From contig CAXXOZ010000009.1 in NCBI GenBank assembly GCA_963676435.2, positions 1 to 64,000 on the forward strand: a stretch of DNA of 64,000 nucleotides, given 5' to 3'. The position numbers were made by a program, and so were the translations under genes. This DNA is from CAXXOZ01 sp963676435 (GTDB taxonomy: Bacteria > Bacillota > Clostridia > Lachnospirales > Lachnospiraceae). A model generated the notes under the pieces. That model saw only the letters and a list, made by a program, of their open reading frames with translations. It was not told the origin of the DNA and ran no database searches. Positions 9,070 through 17,462 of the stretch are shown in pieces. The stretch's first letter is position 1; each line of letters begins with the position of its first letter.

Positions 9070-10197
9070 ATGAAAAGCATAGAAAACATTAGAGAAAAGA
9101 TAGATAGTATCGACAAACAACTTGTAGAGTTATTTGAAGAAAGATTTGCACTTAGCAGAGCTGTTGCAGAAAACAAAATAGGAACAGGTCAAAAAGTACT
9201 TGATAAACAAAGGGAAAAAGAGAAAATAGAAGGCATGGAAGTTTTAATTAAAGACATGCAGGATAAACCTTTAGTGGAAGAAATTTTTGGACAAATAATG
9301 GATTTGAGTAGAAAAGTTCAATATGGATTAATAATAGAAAAAATGCCAGAAGATACAGGGTTTATAGAATGTGAATATATTGAAAAAGATGGGAAAAAGG
9401 CAGTTTATCAGGGTGTGCCAGGAGCTTATTCACAAGAAGCTATGCTTTCATTTTTTGGTGAAGATATTGAAAACTTTGGAGTTAATCTTTGGCGTGAGGC
9501 AATGGAAGCATTAAATTGTGGAGATGCAGACTATGCCGTAGTTCCAATAGAAAATTCTTCGGCGGGAATTGTAAGTGAAATATTTGATTTGCTTGTAGAA
9601 TTTGAATGTTGTATTGTTGAAGAAATAAATGTAAAAGTAGCACATTCATTAATGGGTATTAAAGGCACAAAAATATCAGATATCAAAACAGTATATACCC
9701 ATCCCCAGGCTTTTGCTCAATGTGGAGAGTTTTTAAATAATCATAAGGAGTGGGAATGCATACCTTTAAACAATACAGCTTATAGTGCATTAAAAATAAG
9801 TAGGGAAAATGACAAAACTCAAGCTGCAATAGGAAGTCCACTTGCAGCACAAATTTATGATTTGGATATTCTAGAAGAAGGAATAAATGCCTCAGAAATA
9901 AATACAACAAGATTTTTTGTGGTAAGCAGAGAAAAGAAATTCAAAAAAAATGCTAAAAAGATAATGGTGTCTTTTGAATTGCCACATGAAAGTGGAAGTC
10001 TTTATAGAATGCTATCACATTTTATCTTTAACAGATTAAACATGACAAAAATTGAATCAAGACCAATACCTAGTAGGAAATGGGAATATAGATTTTTTGT
10101 TGAGTTTGAAGGTAATTTTAATGAACATGATTCATTGACAGCCTTAAAAGGTATTTCAGAGGAAGCTCTTTCTATAAAACTTATGGGGAATTATTAA
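9070..10197 (+). CDS. pheA: Bifunctional chorismate mutase / prephenate dehydratase
   Basis: This cytoplasmic enzyme turns chorismate into prephenate and then phenylpyruvate for phenylalanine synthesis. Three parts are visible in 375 residues. An AroQ chorismate mutase helix bundle lies at about 1-90 (IREKIDSIDKQLVELFEERF). The prephenate dehydratase domain lies at about 102-285, with VYQGVPGAYSQEA, VPIENSSAGIVSE and the TTRFFV motif just before the ACT domain. A C-terminal ACT domain has ESGSLYRML and ESRP, the usual phenylalanine-binding sensor. A GGAGGAATT ribosome site precedes the ATG. It opens a long co-directional run to aspS, with gaps of 33 bases or less between genes. Confidence 0.94.
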   Translation: MKSIENIREKIDSIDKQLVELFEERFALSRAVAENKIGTGQKVLDKQREKEKIEGMEVLIKDMQDKPLVEEIFGQIMDLSRKVQYGLIIEKMPEDTGFIECEYIEKDGKKAVYQGVPGAYSQEAMLSFFGEDIENFGVNLWREAMEALNCGDADYAVVPIENSSAGIVSEIFDLLVEFECCIVEEINVKVAHSLMGIKGTKISDIKTVYTHPQAFAQCGEFLNNHKEWECIPLNNTAYSALKISRENDKTQAAIGSPLAAQIYDLDILEEGINASEINTTRFFVVSREKKFKKNAKKIMVSFELPHESGSLYRMLSHFIFNRLNMTKIESRPIPSRKWEYRFFVEFEGNFNEHDSLTALKGISEEALSIKLMGNY

Positions 10198-10221
10198 TTT
10201 CAATACGAATGGTGGTTTATT

Positions 10222-11532
10222 ATGGTTAAAGGATTAATGTTTTATAAAAACTTTGAATACGATGAATTATTTTATGGAATGGCAGATCTGATAGATAAAA
10301 GTAAGCAGGGAGCTCAAAAAGGTAGTTCGAAAGAAGCAATTGATCTTGCTTATCAAATTGCTAACAGCTTTTTTGAATTAATTGGGAAATATGGATTTAA
10401 AGGCAACATTTGGCACAATTTCTTAGCATTTCTAATAGCTAATAATGAAAATGCTTTTAGTGTTTCTTGTGAAATATCTGGAAGTAGTGTTCAGGGGTTT
10501 AATAAAGCTGTTTTAAATGATTTTAATATACTAAAAGAGCTTTTTAACGAAGATCTTTTAAAAATTGATGAAACACTTGGAATAAAAGTATTTGAGCACT
10601 TGGTTGATTTTGAAAACGAAGAAAAAGAGTCGAAGGTTTATAATAAAAAAATAAGAGATAGAATAAATCAGTTAGGGGTAGAACTAGCAAAAAGTAGTAC
10701 AGTAGAGGATTATTTTAAAATAATAACTGATTTTTATAAATCATATGGAGTAGGAGAAATAGGACTACATAAAGCCTTTAAAGTGAAATCAGATATAAAT
10801 GATAATGTTAGTATAGTACCTATTTCAAATATTGAAAATATTTTTTTAGATGATCTAGTAGGTTATGAAATACAGAAGAAAAAATTAAATGATAATACCA
10901 TTGCATTTTTAGAAGGAAGAAAAGCAAATAATGTTTTATTATTTGGAGACAGTGGTACAGGAAAATCATCATCGATAAAAGCTATTTTAAATGAATATTA
11001 TGACAAAGGTCTAAGGATGATAGAGATTTATAAACATCAGTTTAAATACCTTTTGCCAACCATTGAGAGAATAAAAGATAGAAAATATAAGTTTATAATA
11101 TATATGGATGATTTATCTTTTGAAGACTATGAAATAGAATATAAATACTTAAAGGCTATAATAGAAGGTGGATTGGCCGTAAAACCAGATAATGTTTTAA
11201 TATATGCCACTTCAAACAGAAGGCATCTTGTTAGAGAAAAATGGAGTGACAAGGAAGATCGAAGAGAAGACTTACATGCTTCAGATACTGTTCAGGAAAA
11301 ACTTTCTCTTTCAGCAAGATTTGGAGTATCTATATTTTATGATGCACCTAGTAAGAAGGAATTTATAAATATAGTCAAAGTACTTGCGAAGAAAAATAAT
11401 ATAGTACTTCCAGAAGATAAATTAATTGCCAAAGCTAATGAATGGGAGATTAGTCACGGCGGTCTTTCAGGAAGAACAGCAATGCAATTTATTAATCATA
11501 TTGCTTTTTTTGAAAAAAATAATTATAATTAA
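10222..11532 (+). CDS. DUF815-family AAA+ ATPase
   Basis: This is a predicted cytoplasmic ATPase of the DUF815 family (COG2607), whose role is not established. The N-terminal 200 residues are helical and poorly conserved. The AAA+ core has Walker A GDSGTGKSS (about residues 242-250), a Walker B-like FIIYMDDLSFE, a sensor-like IYATSNRRHLV, and SARFGVSIFY followed by a C-terminal helical lid. The length of 436 residues fits the family. It sits between pheA and relA in a long operon, which does not by itself suggest a job. Confidence 0.85.
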   Translation: MVKGLMFYKNFEYDELFYGMADLIDKSKQGAQKGSSKEAIDLAYQIANSFFELIGKYGFKGNIWHNFLAFLIANNENAFSVSCEISGSSVQGFNKAVLNDFNILKELFNEDLLKIDETLGIKVFEHLVDFENEEKESKVYNKKIRDRINQLGVELAKSSTVEDYFKIITDFYKSYGVGEIGLHKAFKVKSDINDNVSIVPISNIENIFLDDLVGYEIQKKKLNDNTIAFLEGRKANNVLLFGDSGTGKSSSIKAILNEYYDKGLRMIEIYKHQFKYLLPTIERIKDRKYKFIIYMDDLSFEDYEIEYKYLKAIIEGGLAVKPDNVLIYATSNRRHLVREKWSDKEDRREDLHASDTVQEKLSLSARFGVSIFYDAPSKKEFINIVKVLAKKNNIVLPEDKLIAKANEWEISHGGLSGRTAMQFINHIAFFEKNNYN

Positions 11533-11564
11533 CTATTACTAATTTTTAGTGGAGCTGGTTTAAT

Positions 11565-13844
11565 ATGACAGAAAAGAATAAAGTAACAGAAGCCTCAAAC
11601 GAAAAAAAAATAGGAGTATCTCAAGATTTTGAAGATCCGTTAGTACTTCGGGACAGGCTTTTAAAGTCTATAATGAAGTACCATCCTTCTGCTGATACTA
11701 CAATGGTTGAGAAAGCTTATGAGTTAGCTAACGAAGCCCATAAAGATCAGGCAAGGAAATCAGGTGAACCTTATATAATTCACCCTCTTTCTGTTGCCAT
11801 AATTTTGGCGGAATTAGAATTGGACAAAGAGACTATTATAGCTGGGATATTACATGATGTAGTTGAAGATACTTCTTATAGTATGGAAGAAGTTGAAGAA
11901 ATCTTTGGAAAAGAAGTTTCTTTATTGGTTGATGGTGTTACAAAACTGAGTCAGATATCATATTCAGCCGATAAACTAGAAGTTCAGGCAGAAAACCTAA
12001 GAAAAATGTTTTTGGCAATGGCTAAAGATATTAGGGTGATTCTAATAAAATTGGCTGACAGACTTCATAATATGAGAACTCTTCAGTTTATGAGACCAGA
12101 AAAACAAAAAGAAAAAGCAAGAGAAACACTAGATATATATGCACCTATAGCTCAAAGGCTAGGTATTTCAAAAATCAAGATTGAACTTGATGATTTATCA
12201 CTTAAATATTTAGAACCAGAGGTTTATTATGACCTGGTTGAAAAAATAGACCAAAGAAGAAGTTCAAGAGAAAGATTTGTTCAGGATATTGTAGATGATG
12301 TAAAAAAACACATTGTAAATGCTGGAATAAAAGCAGAAATAGATGGTAGAGTAAAACATTTCTTTAGTATTTATAGAAAAATGGTTAATCAGGATAAAAC
12401 AATTGACCAAATCTATGATTTATTTGCTGTTAGAATTATTGTGGAAAATGTAAAAGACTGTTATGCTGCATTAGGCGTTATACATGAGATGTATAAGCCG
12501 ATTCCAGGCCGATTTAAAGATTATATAGCTATGCCTAAGCCAAATATGTATCAGTCATTACATACAACTTTAATAGGTCCTACAGGACAACCTTTTGAAA
12601 TTCAAATTCGAACAGAAGAAATGCATAAAACAGCTGAATATGGTATTGCAGCTCATTGGAAATACAAAGAAGACCCAACGGGCAAAAATACTGCAAAAAC
12701 AGAAGAAGAAAAATTAAGCTGGTTGAGACAAATCTTAGAATGGCAGAGAGATATGTCAGATAACAAAGAATTTCTTCATCTGCTAAAGAGTGATTTAGAT
12801 TTATTCTCAGAAAGCGTATATTGTTTTACCCCACAGGGAGATGTTAAAAATCTTCCAAATGGATCTACCCCTATAGATTTTGCATATTTAATTCATAGTG
12901 CAGTAGGAAATAAAATGGTAGGTGCCAGAGTAAATGGAAAAATTGTAAATATTGATTATGTTATTCAAAATGGTGACAGGGTTGAGATTATAACCTCACA
13001 AAATTCAAAAGGTCCAAGCAGGGACTGGTTAAATATTGTAAAAAGTACTCAGGCAAAAAGCAAAATTAATCAGTGGTTTAAATCAGAATTAAAAGACGAT
13101 AATATTATTAAGGGTAAAGACCTTATTGATAAGTACTGTAAAGCAAAAAACATAAATTTAAAAGAAATAACAAAAAATGAATATGTTGAAAAAGTTCTTG
13201 CCAAATATGGCTTTAAAAATTGGGATGCAGTTTTAGCAGCTGTAGGACATGGTGGAGTTAAAGAAGGCCAGATAGTAAATAGACTGCAAGAAGAATTTTA
13301 TAAAAAGAATAAAAAAGAAGTTACAGATGATCAAATACTTGAAAGTGTATTAGAATCTAAAGATAAGCAAATTAGTGAAAAATCTAAAAGTGGCATTGTT
13401 GTTAAAGGTGTAGATGATGTTGCAGTTAGGTTTTCAAAATGTTGTTCACCTGTTCCAGGTGATGAAATAGTAGGGTTTGTCACAAGAGGTAGAGGAATTT
13501 CAATACATAGGACAGATTGTGTTAATGTTATTGGTATGAGCGATTTTGATAGAGCTAGACTTATAGACGCTGAGTGGCAGCCTGGACAAGGTGAAAAGAG
13601 TGGTAAATATATTACTGAAATAAATATTTACGCAAACAACAGGATTGGTATTTTAGTAGATATTTCGAAAATAATGACAGAACAAGGTATAGATGTGCTT
13701 GTTATGAATTCAAGGATTAGTAAACAGGGAAGAGCAACTATTTCAATGAGTTTTAGAATTGGCAGCAGAGAGGAACTCAGCAGACTCATTGAAAAAATCA
13801 GACAGGTTGAAAGTATAATTGATATAGAAAGAACAGCAGGATAA
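11565..13844 (+). CDS. relA: Bifunctional (p)ppGpp synthetase / hydrolase
   Basis: This enzyme makes and degrades the stringent-response alarmone. The 759-residue chain shows all Rel domains in order. The N-terminal HD hydrolase domain is intact (HDVVEDT, with His97-Asp98), so it should be able to hydrolyse. The synthetase domain includes the HFFSIYRKM and RFKDYIAMPKPNMYQSLHT motifs. A TGS domain starts near residue 410 (VYCFTPQGDVKNLPNGST). A conserved CCSPVPGDEIVGF zinc-finger-like region and a C-terminal ACT domain (about 681-759) follow. It is the single long Rel typical of Firmicutes. The gene downstream starts after 13 bases. Confidence 0.95.
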   Translation: MTEKNKVTEASNEKKIGVSQDFEDPLVLRDRLLKSIMKYHPSADTTMVEKAYELANEAHKDQARKSGEPYIIHPLSVAIILAELELDKETIIAGILHDVVEDTSYSMEEVEEIFGKEVSLLVDGVTKLSQISYSADKLEVQAENLRKMFLAMAKDIRVILIKLADRLHNMRTLQFMRPEKQKEKARETLDIYAPIAQRLGISKIKIELDDLSLKYLEPEVYYDLVEKIDQRRSSRERFVQDIVDDVKKHIVNAGIKAEIDGRVKHFFSIYRKMVNQDKTIDQIYDLFAVRIIVENVKDCYAALGVIHEMYKPIPGRFKDYIAMPKPNMYQSLHTTLIGPTGQPFEIQIRTEEMHKTAEYGIAAHWKYKEDPTGKNTAKTEEEKLSWLRQILEWQRDMSDNKEFLHLLKSDLDLFSESVYCFTPQGDVKNLPNGSTPIDFAYLIHSAVGNKMVGARVNGKIVNIDYVIQNGDRVEIITSQNSKGPSRDWLNIVKSTQAKSKINQWFKSELKDDNIIKGKDLIDKYCKAKNINLKEITKNEYVEKVLAKYGFKNWDAVLAAVGHGGVKEGQIVNRLQEEFYKKNKKEVTDDQILESVLESKDKQISEKSKSGIVVKGVDDVAVRFSKCCSPVPGDEIVGFVTRGRGISIHRTDCVNVIGMSDFDRARLIDAEWQPGQGEKSGKYITEINIYANNRIGILVDISKIMTEQGIDVLVMNSRISKQGRATISMSFRIGSREELSRLIEKIRQVESIIDIERTAG

Positions 13845-13857
13845 GGAGAGAATAAGT

Positions 13858-14469
13858 ATGCATATTAAATCATTAGTACTAAGTAGTTTTATGACAAATT
13901 GTTATTTGGTTTATAATGAGGAAACCAAGCAGGTAATAATAGTAGATCCAGCATCATCTACTGGAAGGATTTCTGAGAAAATACAGGAACTGGATTTAGA
14001 GCCTGTAGCTATTTTGTTAACACATGGACATGGAGATCACATTGGTGCAGTAAATGATTTGAAAGAGTTATATAAAATAAAAGTTTATGCTCATAAGGAA
14101 GAATTAGATGTTTTAGAAGATCCAGAAGTGAATTTGTCAATAATGCTTGGAGACTGTATTTCAGTATATCCGGATGTTTTATTTGAAGACTCACAGATTT
14201 TAAATATTGCAGGTTTTGATATAAAAGTTATTCATACTCCTGGTCATACAAAAGGAAGTAGCTGCTTTCTTTTTGAAAACGAAGGTGTTTTAATTAGTGG
14301 AGATACAATGTTTTACGGATCATATGGTAGAACAGATTTTCCTACAGGTAGCACATCTCAGCTAATGAGATCTATAAGAGAAAAATTATTAGTTTTAGAT
14401 CCCAAAACAGTAGTTTATTCTGGACATGGTACAGAAACAACTATTGGTGATGAGAAAAAATGGTATTAG
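13858..14469 (+). CDS. MBL-fold metallohydrolase (glyoxalase II-like)
   Basis: This is a cytoplasmic metallo-beta-lactamase-fold hydrolase of 203 residues. The metal-binding THGHGDH motif is at residues 55-61 (His56, His58, Asp60, His61), with further ligands in HTPGHTKGS, SGDTMF and the C-terminal SGHGTETTIGDEKK. Members next to relA and hemZ are conserved in Clostridia. They resemble hydroxyacylglutathione hydrolases, but their substrate is not known to me. The C-terminus stops a few residues earlier than relatives that end in a longer NP-type tail, and it overlaps the hemZ start by 10 bases. Confidence 0.87.
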   Translation: MHIKSLVLSSFMTNCYLVYNEETKQVIIVDPASSTGRISEKIQELDLEPVAILLTHGHGDHIGAVNDLKELYKIKVYAHKEELDVLEDPEVNLSIMLGDCISVYPDVLFEDSQILNIAGFDIKVIHTPGHTKGSSCFLFENEGVLISGDTMFYGSYGRTDFPTGSTSQLMRSIREKLLVLDPKTVVYSGHGTETTIGDEKKWY

Positions 14470-15629
14470 AAGAAAAATCTCCCTGGGGAATACATAAAGG
14501 AGTCAGACCCACAAATATTCCATTAAAAATGCTTTTTAAAGAAATAGATATTAATGAAATAAAAAGATACATGAAAGAAAAATATCAAATATCTGATGAA
14601 AAGTTGGAGTTATGCTTGAAAGTTGCTATAAATGAAAAAAAAATATTAGAAACTATTCAATATAAAGATGGATATAGTCTATACGTGGGAATACCTTTTT
14701 GTCCAAGTATTTGTGCATACTGTTCATTTTCTTCTACACCAATAAAAAAAGATCCAGATTTAGTAAACGGTTACCTTGAAAAATTGGAAGAAGAAATCGA
14801 ATTTTCAGCAAATCTTCTAAATAATAAAATATTGAATACCGTCTATGTGGGTGGAGGAACACCTACATCTATAAGTGCGGATCAATTAGACAGATTCTTA
14901 AATAAATTATTTTTAGAGTTTGATATACAAGAAAAAACAGAGGTTACTGTAGAAGCAGGAAGACCTGACAGTATTACTCAAGAAAAATTAAAGGTTTTAA
15001 AAAAATATAATATATCAAGAATTTCTATTAATCCACAAAGTATGAAGCAAAAGACACTTGATATAATCGGAAGAAAACATAGTGTGGATGATATAAAAAA
15101 AGCATTTTATTTAGCAAGAGAAAATTATTTTGATAATATAAATATGGATATAATAGTAGGTTTACCTGAAGAAACAATTGATGATGTTAAAAACACACTT
15201 GAGATAATAAGTGGATTAAATCCAGAAGGTTTAACAGTACATTCCCTTGCAATTAAAAGAGCAGCTAAATTCAAGACAGAAAGTCAGGATTTTAATAAAT
15301 TTAAGTTTAACAATTGTGAAAAAACAATGGAACTTACATATGAATTTGCCAAATCAAATAATATGGAACCGTATTATTTATATAGACAAAAGAATATGGT
15401 AGGCAATATGGAAAATATTGGTTATGCAAAGCAAGGAAAAGAAGCAAAATATAATATATTAATAATGGAAGAATTGCAGACTATTTTAGCTTTAGGAGCT
15501 GGAGCAATTACAAAACTAGTTGATAAAAATGGAAAAATAACTAGATCTGATAATGTTAAAGATATAGAAAATTATATAAATAGAATTGATGAGATGAAAA
15601 AGAGAAAGAGTGATTTGTTATGTTTGTAA
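14460..15629 (+). CDS. hemZ: HemZ-like radical SAM coproporphyrinogen dehydrogenase, short N-terminus
   Basis: This oxygen-independent coproporphyrinogen III oxidase-like radical SAM enzyme (HemZ subgroup) has its 4Fe-4S cluster motif CPSICAYC at residues 81-88. YVGGGTPTS and the VGLPEET segment of the TIM barrel follow, and so does the HemZ C-terminal tail. The protein opens at SPWGIHKGVRPTNI, which in full-length HemZ (about 480-500 residues) comes after an N-terminal domain of about 100 residues. That domain is missing here. A stop codon lies directly upstream in the same frame (14451-14453), so no longer start exists. Whether it makes haem is unclear, since no other haem gene lies here. 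It overlaps both neighbours. Confidence 0.82.
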   Translation: MVLEEKSPWGIHKGVRPTNIPLKMLFKEIDINEIKRYMKEKYQISDEKLELCLKVAINEKKILETIQYKDGYSLYVGIPFCPSICAYCSFSSTPIKKDPDLVNGYLEKLEEEIEFSANLLNNKILNTVYVGGGTPTSISADQLDRFLNKLFLEFDIQEKTEVTVEAGRPDSITQEKLKVLKKYNISRISINPQSMKQKTLDIIGRKHSVDDIKKAFYLARENYFDNINMDIIVGLPEETIDDVKNTLEIISGLNPEGLTVHSLAIKRAAKFKTESQDFNKFKFNNCEKTMELTYEFAKSNNMEPYYLYRQKNMVGNMENIGYAKQGKEAKYNILIMEELQTILALGAGAITKLVDKNGKITRSDNVKDIENYINRIDEMKKRKSDLLCL

Positions 15630-16201
15630 AATCAAAGCTTAAGTCATTACTTGAATATAATATGCATGAAATAATAGGGCATAGTATTTTTGTTAGTTTA
15701 ATCGCAGGCGCAATTGCAAAAGAAATGTCTCTTGGTGAATTTGAATGTCATGAACTTGCTAAGGCAGGTATCTATCATGATATTGGTAAATTAAAGTTAT
15801 CAAGATATATAGATGGGAATTATTCTGACGCATTATCATCAGACGAAATTAAATATATGAGAATGCACTCAAAACTAAGTTATGATATTCTTAAAGGAAA
15901 AGGCTTTTCTGATTTTATGATTGATTCAGTTTTGTATCATCATGAAAATTATAATGGTACAGGTTATCCAGAAGGTTTAAAAGGGGAAAATATTCCTTTG
16001 GGTGCAAGAATACTAAGAGTTAGTGATGTTTTTTCAGCGTTGATTTCACATCGTACTTATAGAGAAGGATTTGACATAGATGCTGCGGTAGATTTAATGA
16101 TTGATGAGATAGAAAATTATGATATGGAAGTTTTTATAACTTTTCAAAAAATAATAAATAATAATGATATAAGAAAAATGATTGAAGAAGAGAGGTTTTA
16201 A
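15620..16201 (+). CDS. HD-GYP-domain phosphohydrolase
   Basis: This is a stand-alone metal-dependent HD domain protein of 193 residues. It carries YHDIGKLKLS, then HHENYNGTGYPEGLKG and RILRVSDVFSALISHRTYR, which are the core motifs of the HD-GYP group that degrades cyclic di-GMP. GTGYP is present in place of a classic GYP box context. No sensor or receiver domain is attached. Its start overlaps hemZ by 10 bases. The next gene, hisS, starts one base after its stop, so it is firmly inside the operon. The cyclic-dinucleotide activity is inferred from the family only. Confidence 0.83.
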   Translation: MFVKSKLKSLLEYNMHEIIGHSIFVSLIAGAIAKEMSLGEFECHELAKAGIYHDIGKLKLSRYIDGNYSDALSSDEIKYMRMHSKLSYDILKGKGFSDFMIDSVLYHHENYNGTGYPEGLKGENIPLGARILRVSDVFSALISHRTYREGFDIDAAVDLMIDEIENYDMEVFITFQKIINNNDIRKMIEEERF

Positions 16202-16202
16202 T

Positions 16203-17444
16203 ATGATTACTAGGGCACCAAGAGGTACTCAGGATTGGTATGGACTGGACATGCATAAAAGAACTGTTATTGAAAAAATATGTAGAGAACAAGCAGCTCT
16301 TTTTAATATAAAGGAAATAATCACCCCGGTTTTTGAACATACTGTTTTGTTTGAAAGAGGAGTTGGAGAAACAACAGATGTTGTTCAGAAAGAAATGTAC
16401 ACATTTTTGGATAAAGGTGACAGAAGTATAACCTTGAAGCCAGAAGGTACAGCTGGAGCAATAAGAGCATATCTAGAACATAGTATGTATGCAGAACCAG
16501 CTCCAACAAAACTTTTTTATGTAACACCAGCTTTTAGATATGAAAAGCCACAAAGTGGTAGATTAAGACAACATCATCAGTTTGGGATTGAGTTTGTAGG
16601 TTCAAAAAGTCCAATGGTTGAACTTGAGCTTATTGTGTTTATTACAAAATTAATAGATAAAATTGGATTGAAAGATGCTAAGCTGCATATAAACAGTATT
16701 GGCTGTGATAACTGTAGAGCAGACTATAACGAAGCACTTTTAGAGTATTTAAATAAACGAAGAGATGACCTTTGCCCATTATGCCAGGAAAGAATGGTTA
16801 AGAATCCATTAAGGGTTATAGATTGTAAAGTCTCTACATGTAAAGATATAATAAAGGATGCTCCAAGAACAATTGAGTATTTAGATGAAGATTGTAAAGA
16901 GCATTTTGAAGAACTTCAGTATCTTTTAAATGAATTAAATATACCTTTTGAAGTGGATACAGGTATAGTGAGAGGATTGGATTATTATACAAAAACGGTT
17001 TTTGAGTTTGTAAATAATGAAGGTTTCACTCTTTGTGGTGGAGGTAGATATGATAATCTGATTAAGGAAATAGATGAAAAGCAGGAAATACCTTCAGCTG
17101 GATTTGGAATAGGACTAGAGAGAATTTTATATTTTTTAGAAAAAGAAAAAATTGAATTAGAATCAGAAGCAAAAGTTCAACTTTATATAGGGATCCTAGG
17201 AAAAGAATCCAAAATAAAAGCTTATGAGATTGTGAATAGGCTAAGAAATCAAGGAATTATTGTTGAGACTGATTATATGGACAGAAGCGTAAAAGCTCAG
17301 ATGAAGTATGCGAATAAGATAGGAGCTTTATACACTGTAATTATTGGTGAAGATGAAATAACTAAAAATCAAGCAAGTGTAAAAAACATGGAAACAGGGG
17401 AAAGTACCCAAGTTAATTTAGAAAAAATAAATGAATTATTTTAA
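16203..17444 (+). CDS. hisS: Histidine-tRNA ligase
   Basis: This class II synthetase charges tRNA-His. Visible motifs are RAPRGTQDW at the start, RYEKPQSGRLRQHHQFGIEFVG (motif 2), the histidine-specific GIVRGLDYYTKTVFEF and GGGRYDNL, GFGIGLERI (motif 3), and a C-terminal anticodon-binding domain (from about residue 325). I set the start at 16203 because GAGAGG lies 7 bases upstream and histidyl synthetases open with MI-x-R-x-PRGT. A longer in-frame start at 16182 would overlap the HD-GYP gene. aspS follows after 18 bases, the usual hisS-aspS pair of Firmicutes. Confidence 0.95.
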   Translation: MITRAPRGTQDWYGLDMHKRTVIEKICREQAALFNIKEIITPVFEHTVLFERGVGETTDVVQKEMYTFLDKGDRSITLKPEGTAGAIRAYLEHSMYAEPAPTKLFYVTPAFRYEKPQSGRLRQHHQFGIEFVGSKSPMVELELIVFITKLIDKIGLKDAKLHINSIGCDNCRADYNEALLEYLNKRRDDLCPLCQERMVKNPLRVIDCKVSTCKDIIKDAPRTIEYLDEDCKEHFEELQYLLNELNIPFEVDTGIVRGLDYYTKTVFEFVNNEGFTLCGGGRYDNLIKEIDEKQEIPSAGFGIGLERILYFLEKEKIELESEAKVQLYIGILGKESKIKAYEIVNRLRNQGIIVETDYMDRSVKAQMKYANKIGALYTVIIGEDEITKNQASVKNMETGESTQVNLEKINELF

Positions 17445-17462
17445 GGAAAGAGGAAAGAATTA

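Noticed and set aside
16182..17462. T-box riboswitches for hisS or aspS
   Set aside because: hisS starts one base after the previous gene and aspS 18 bases after hisS, leaving no room for a leader.
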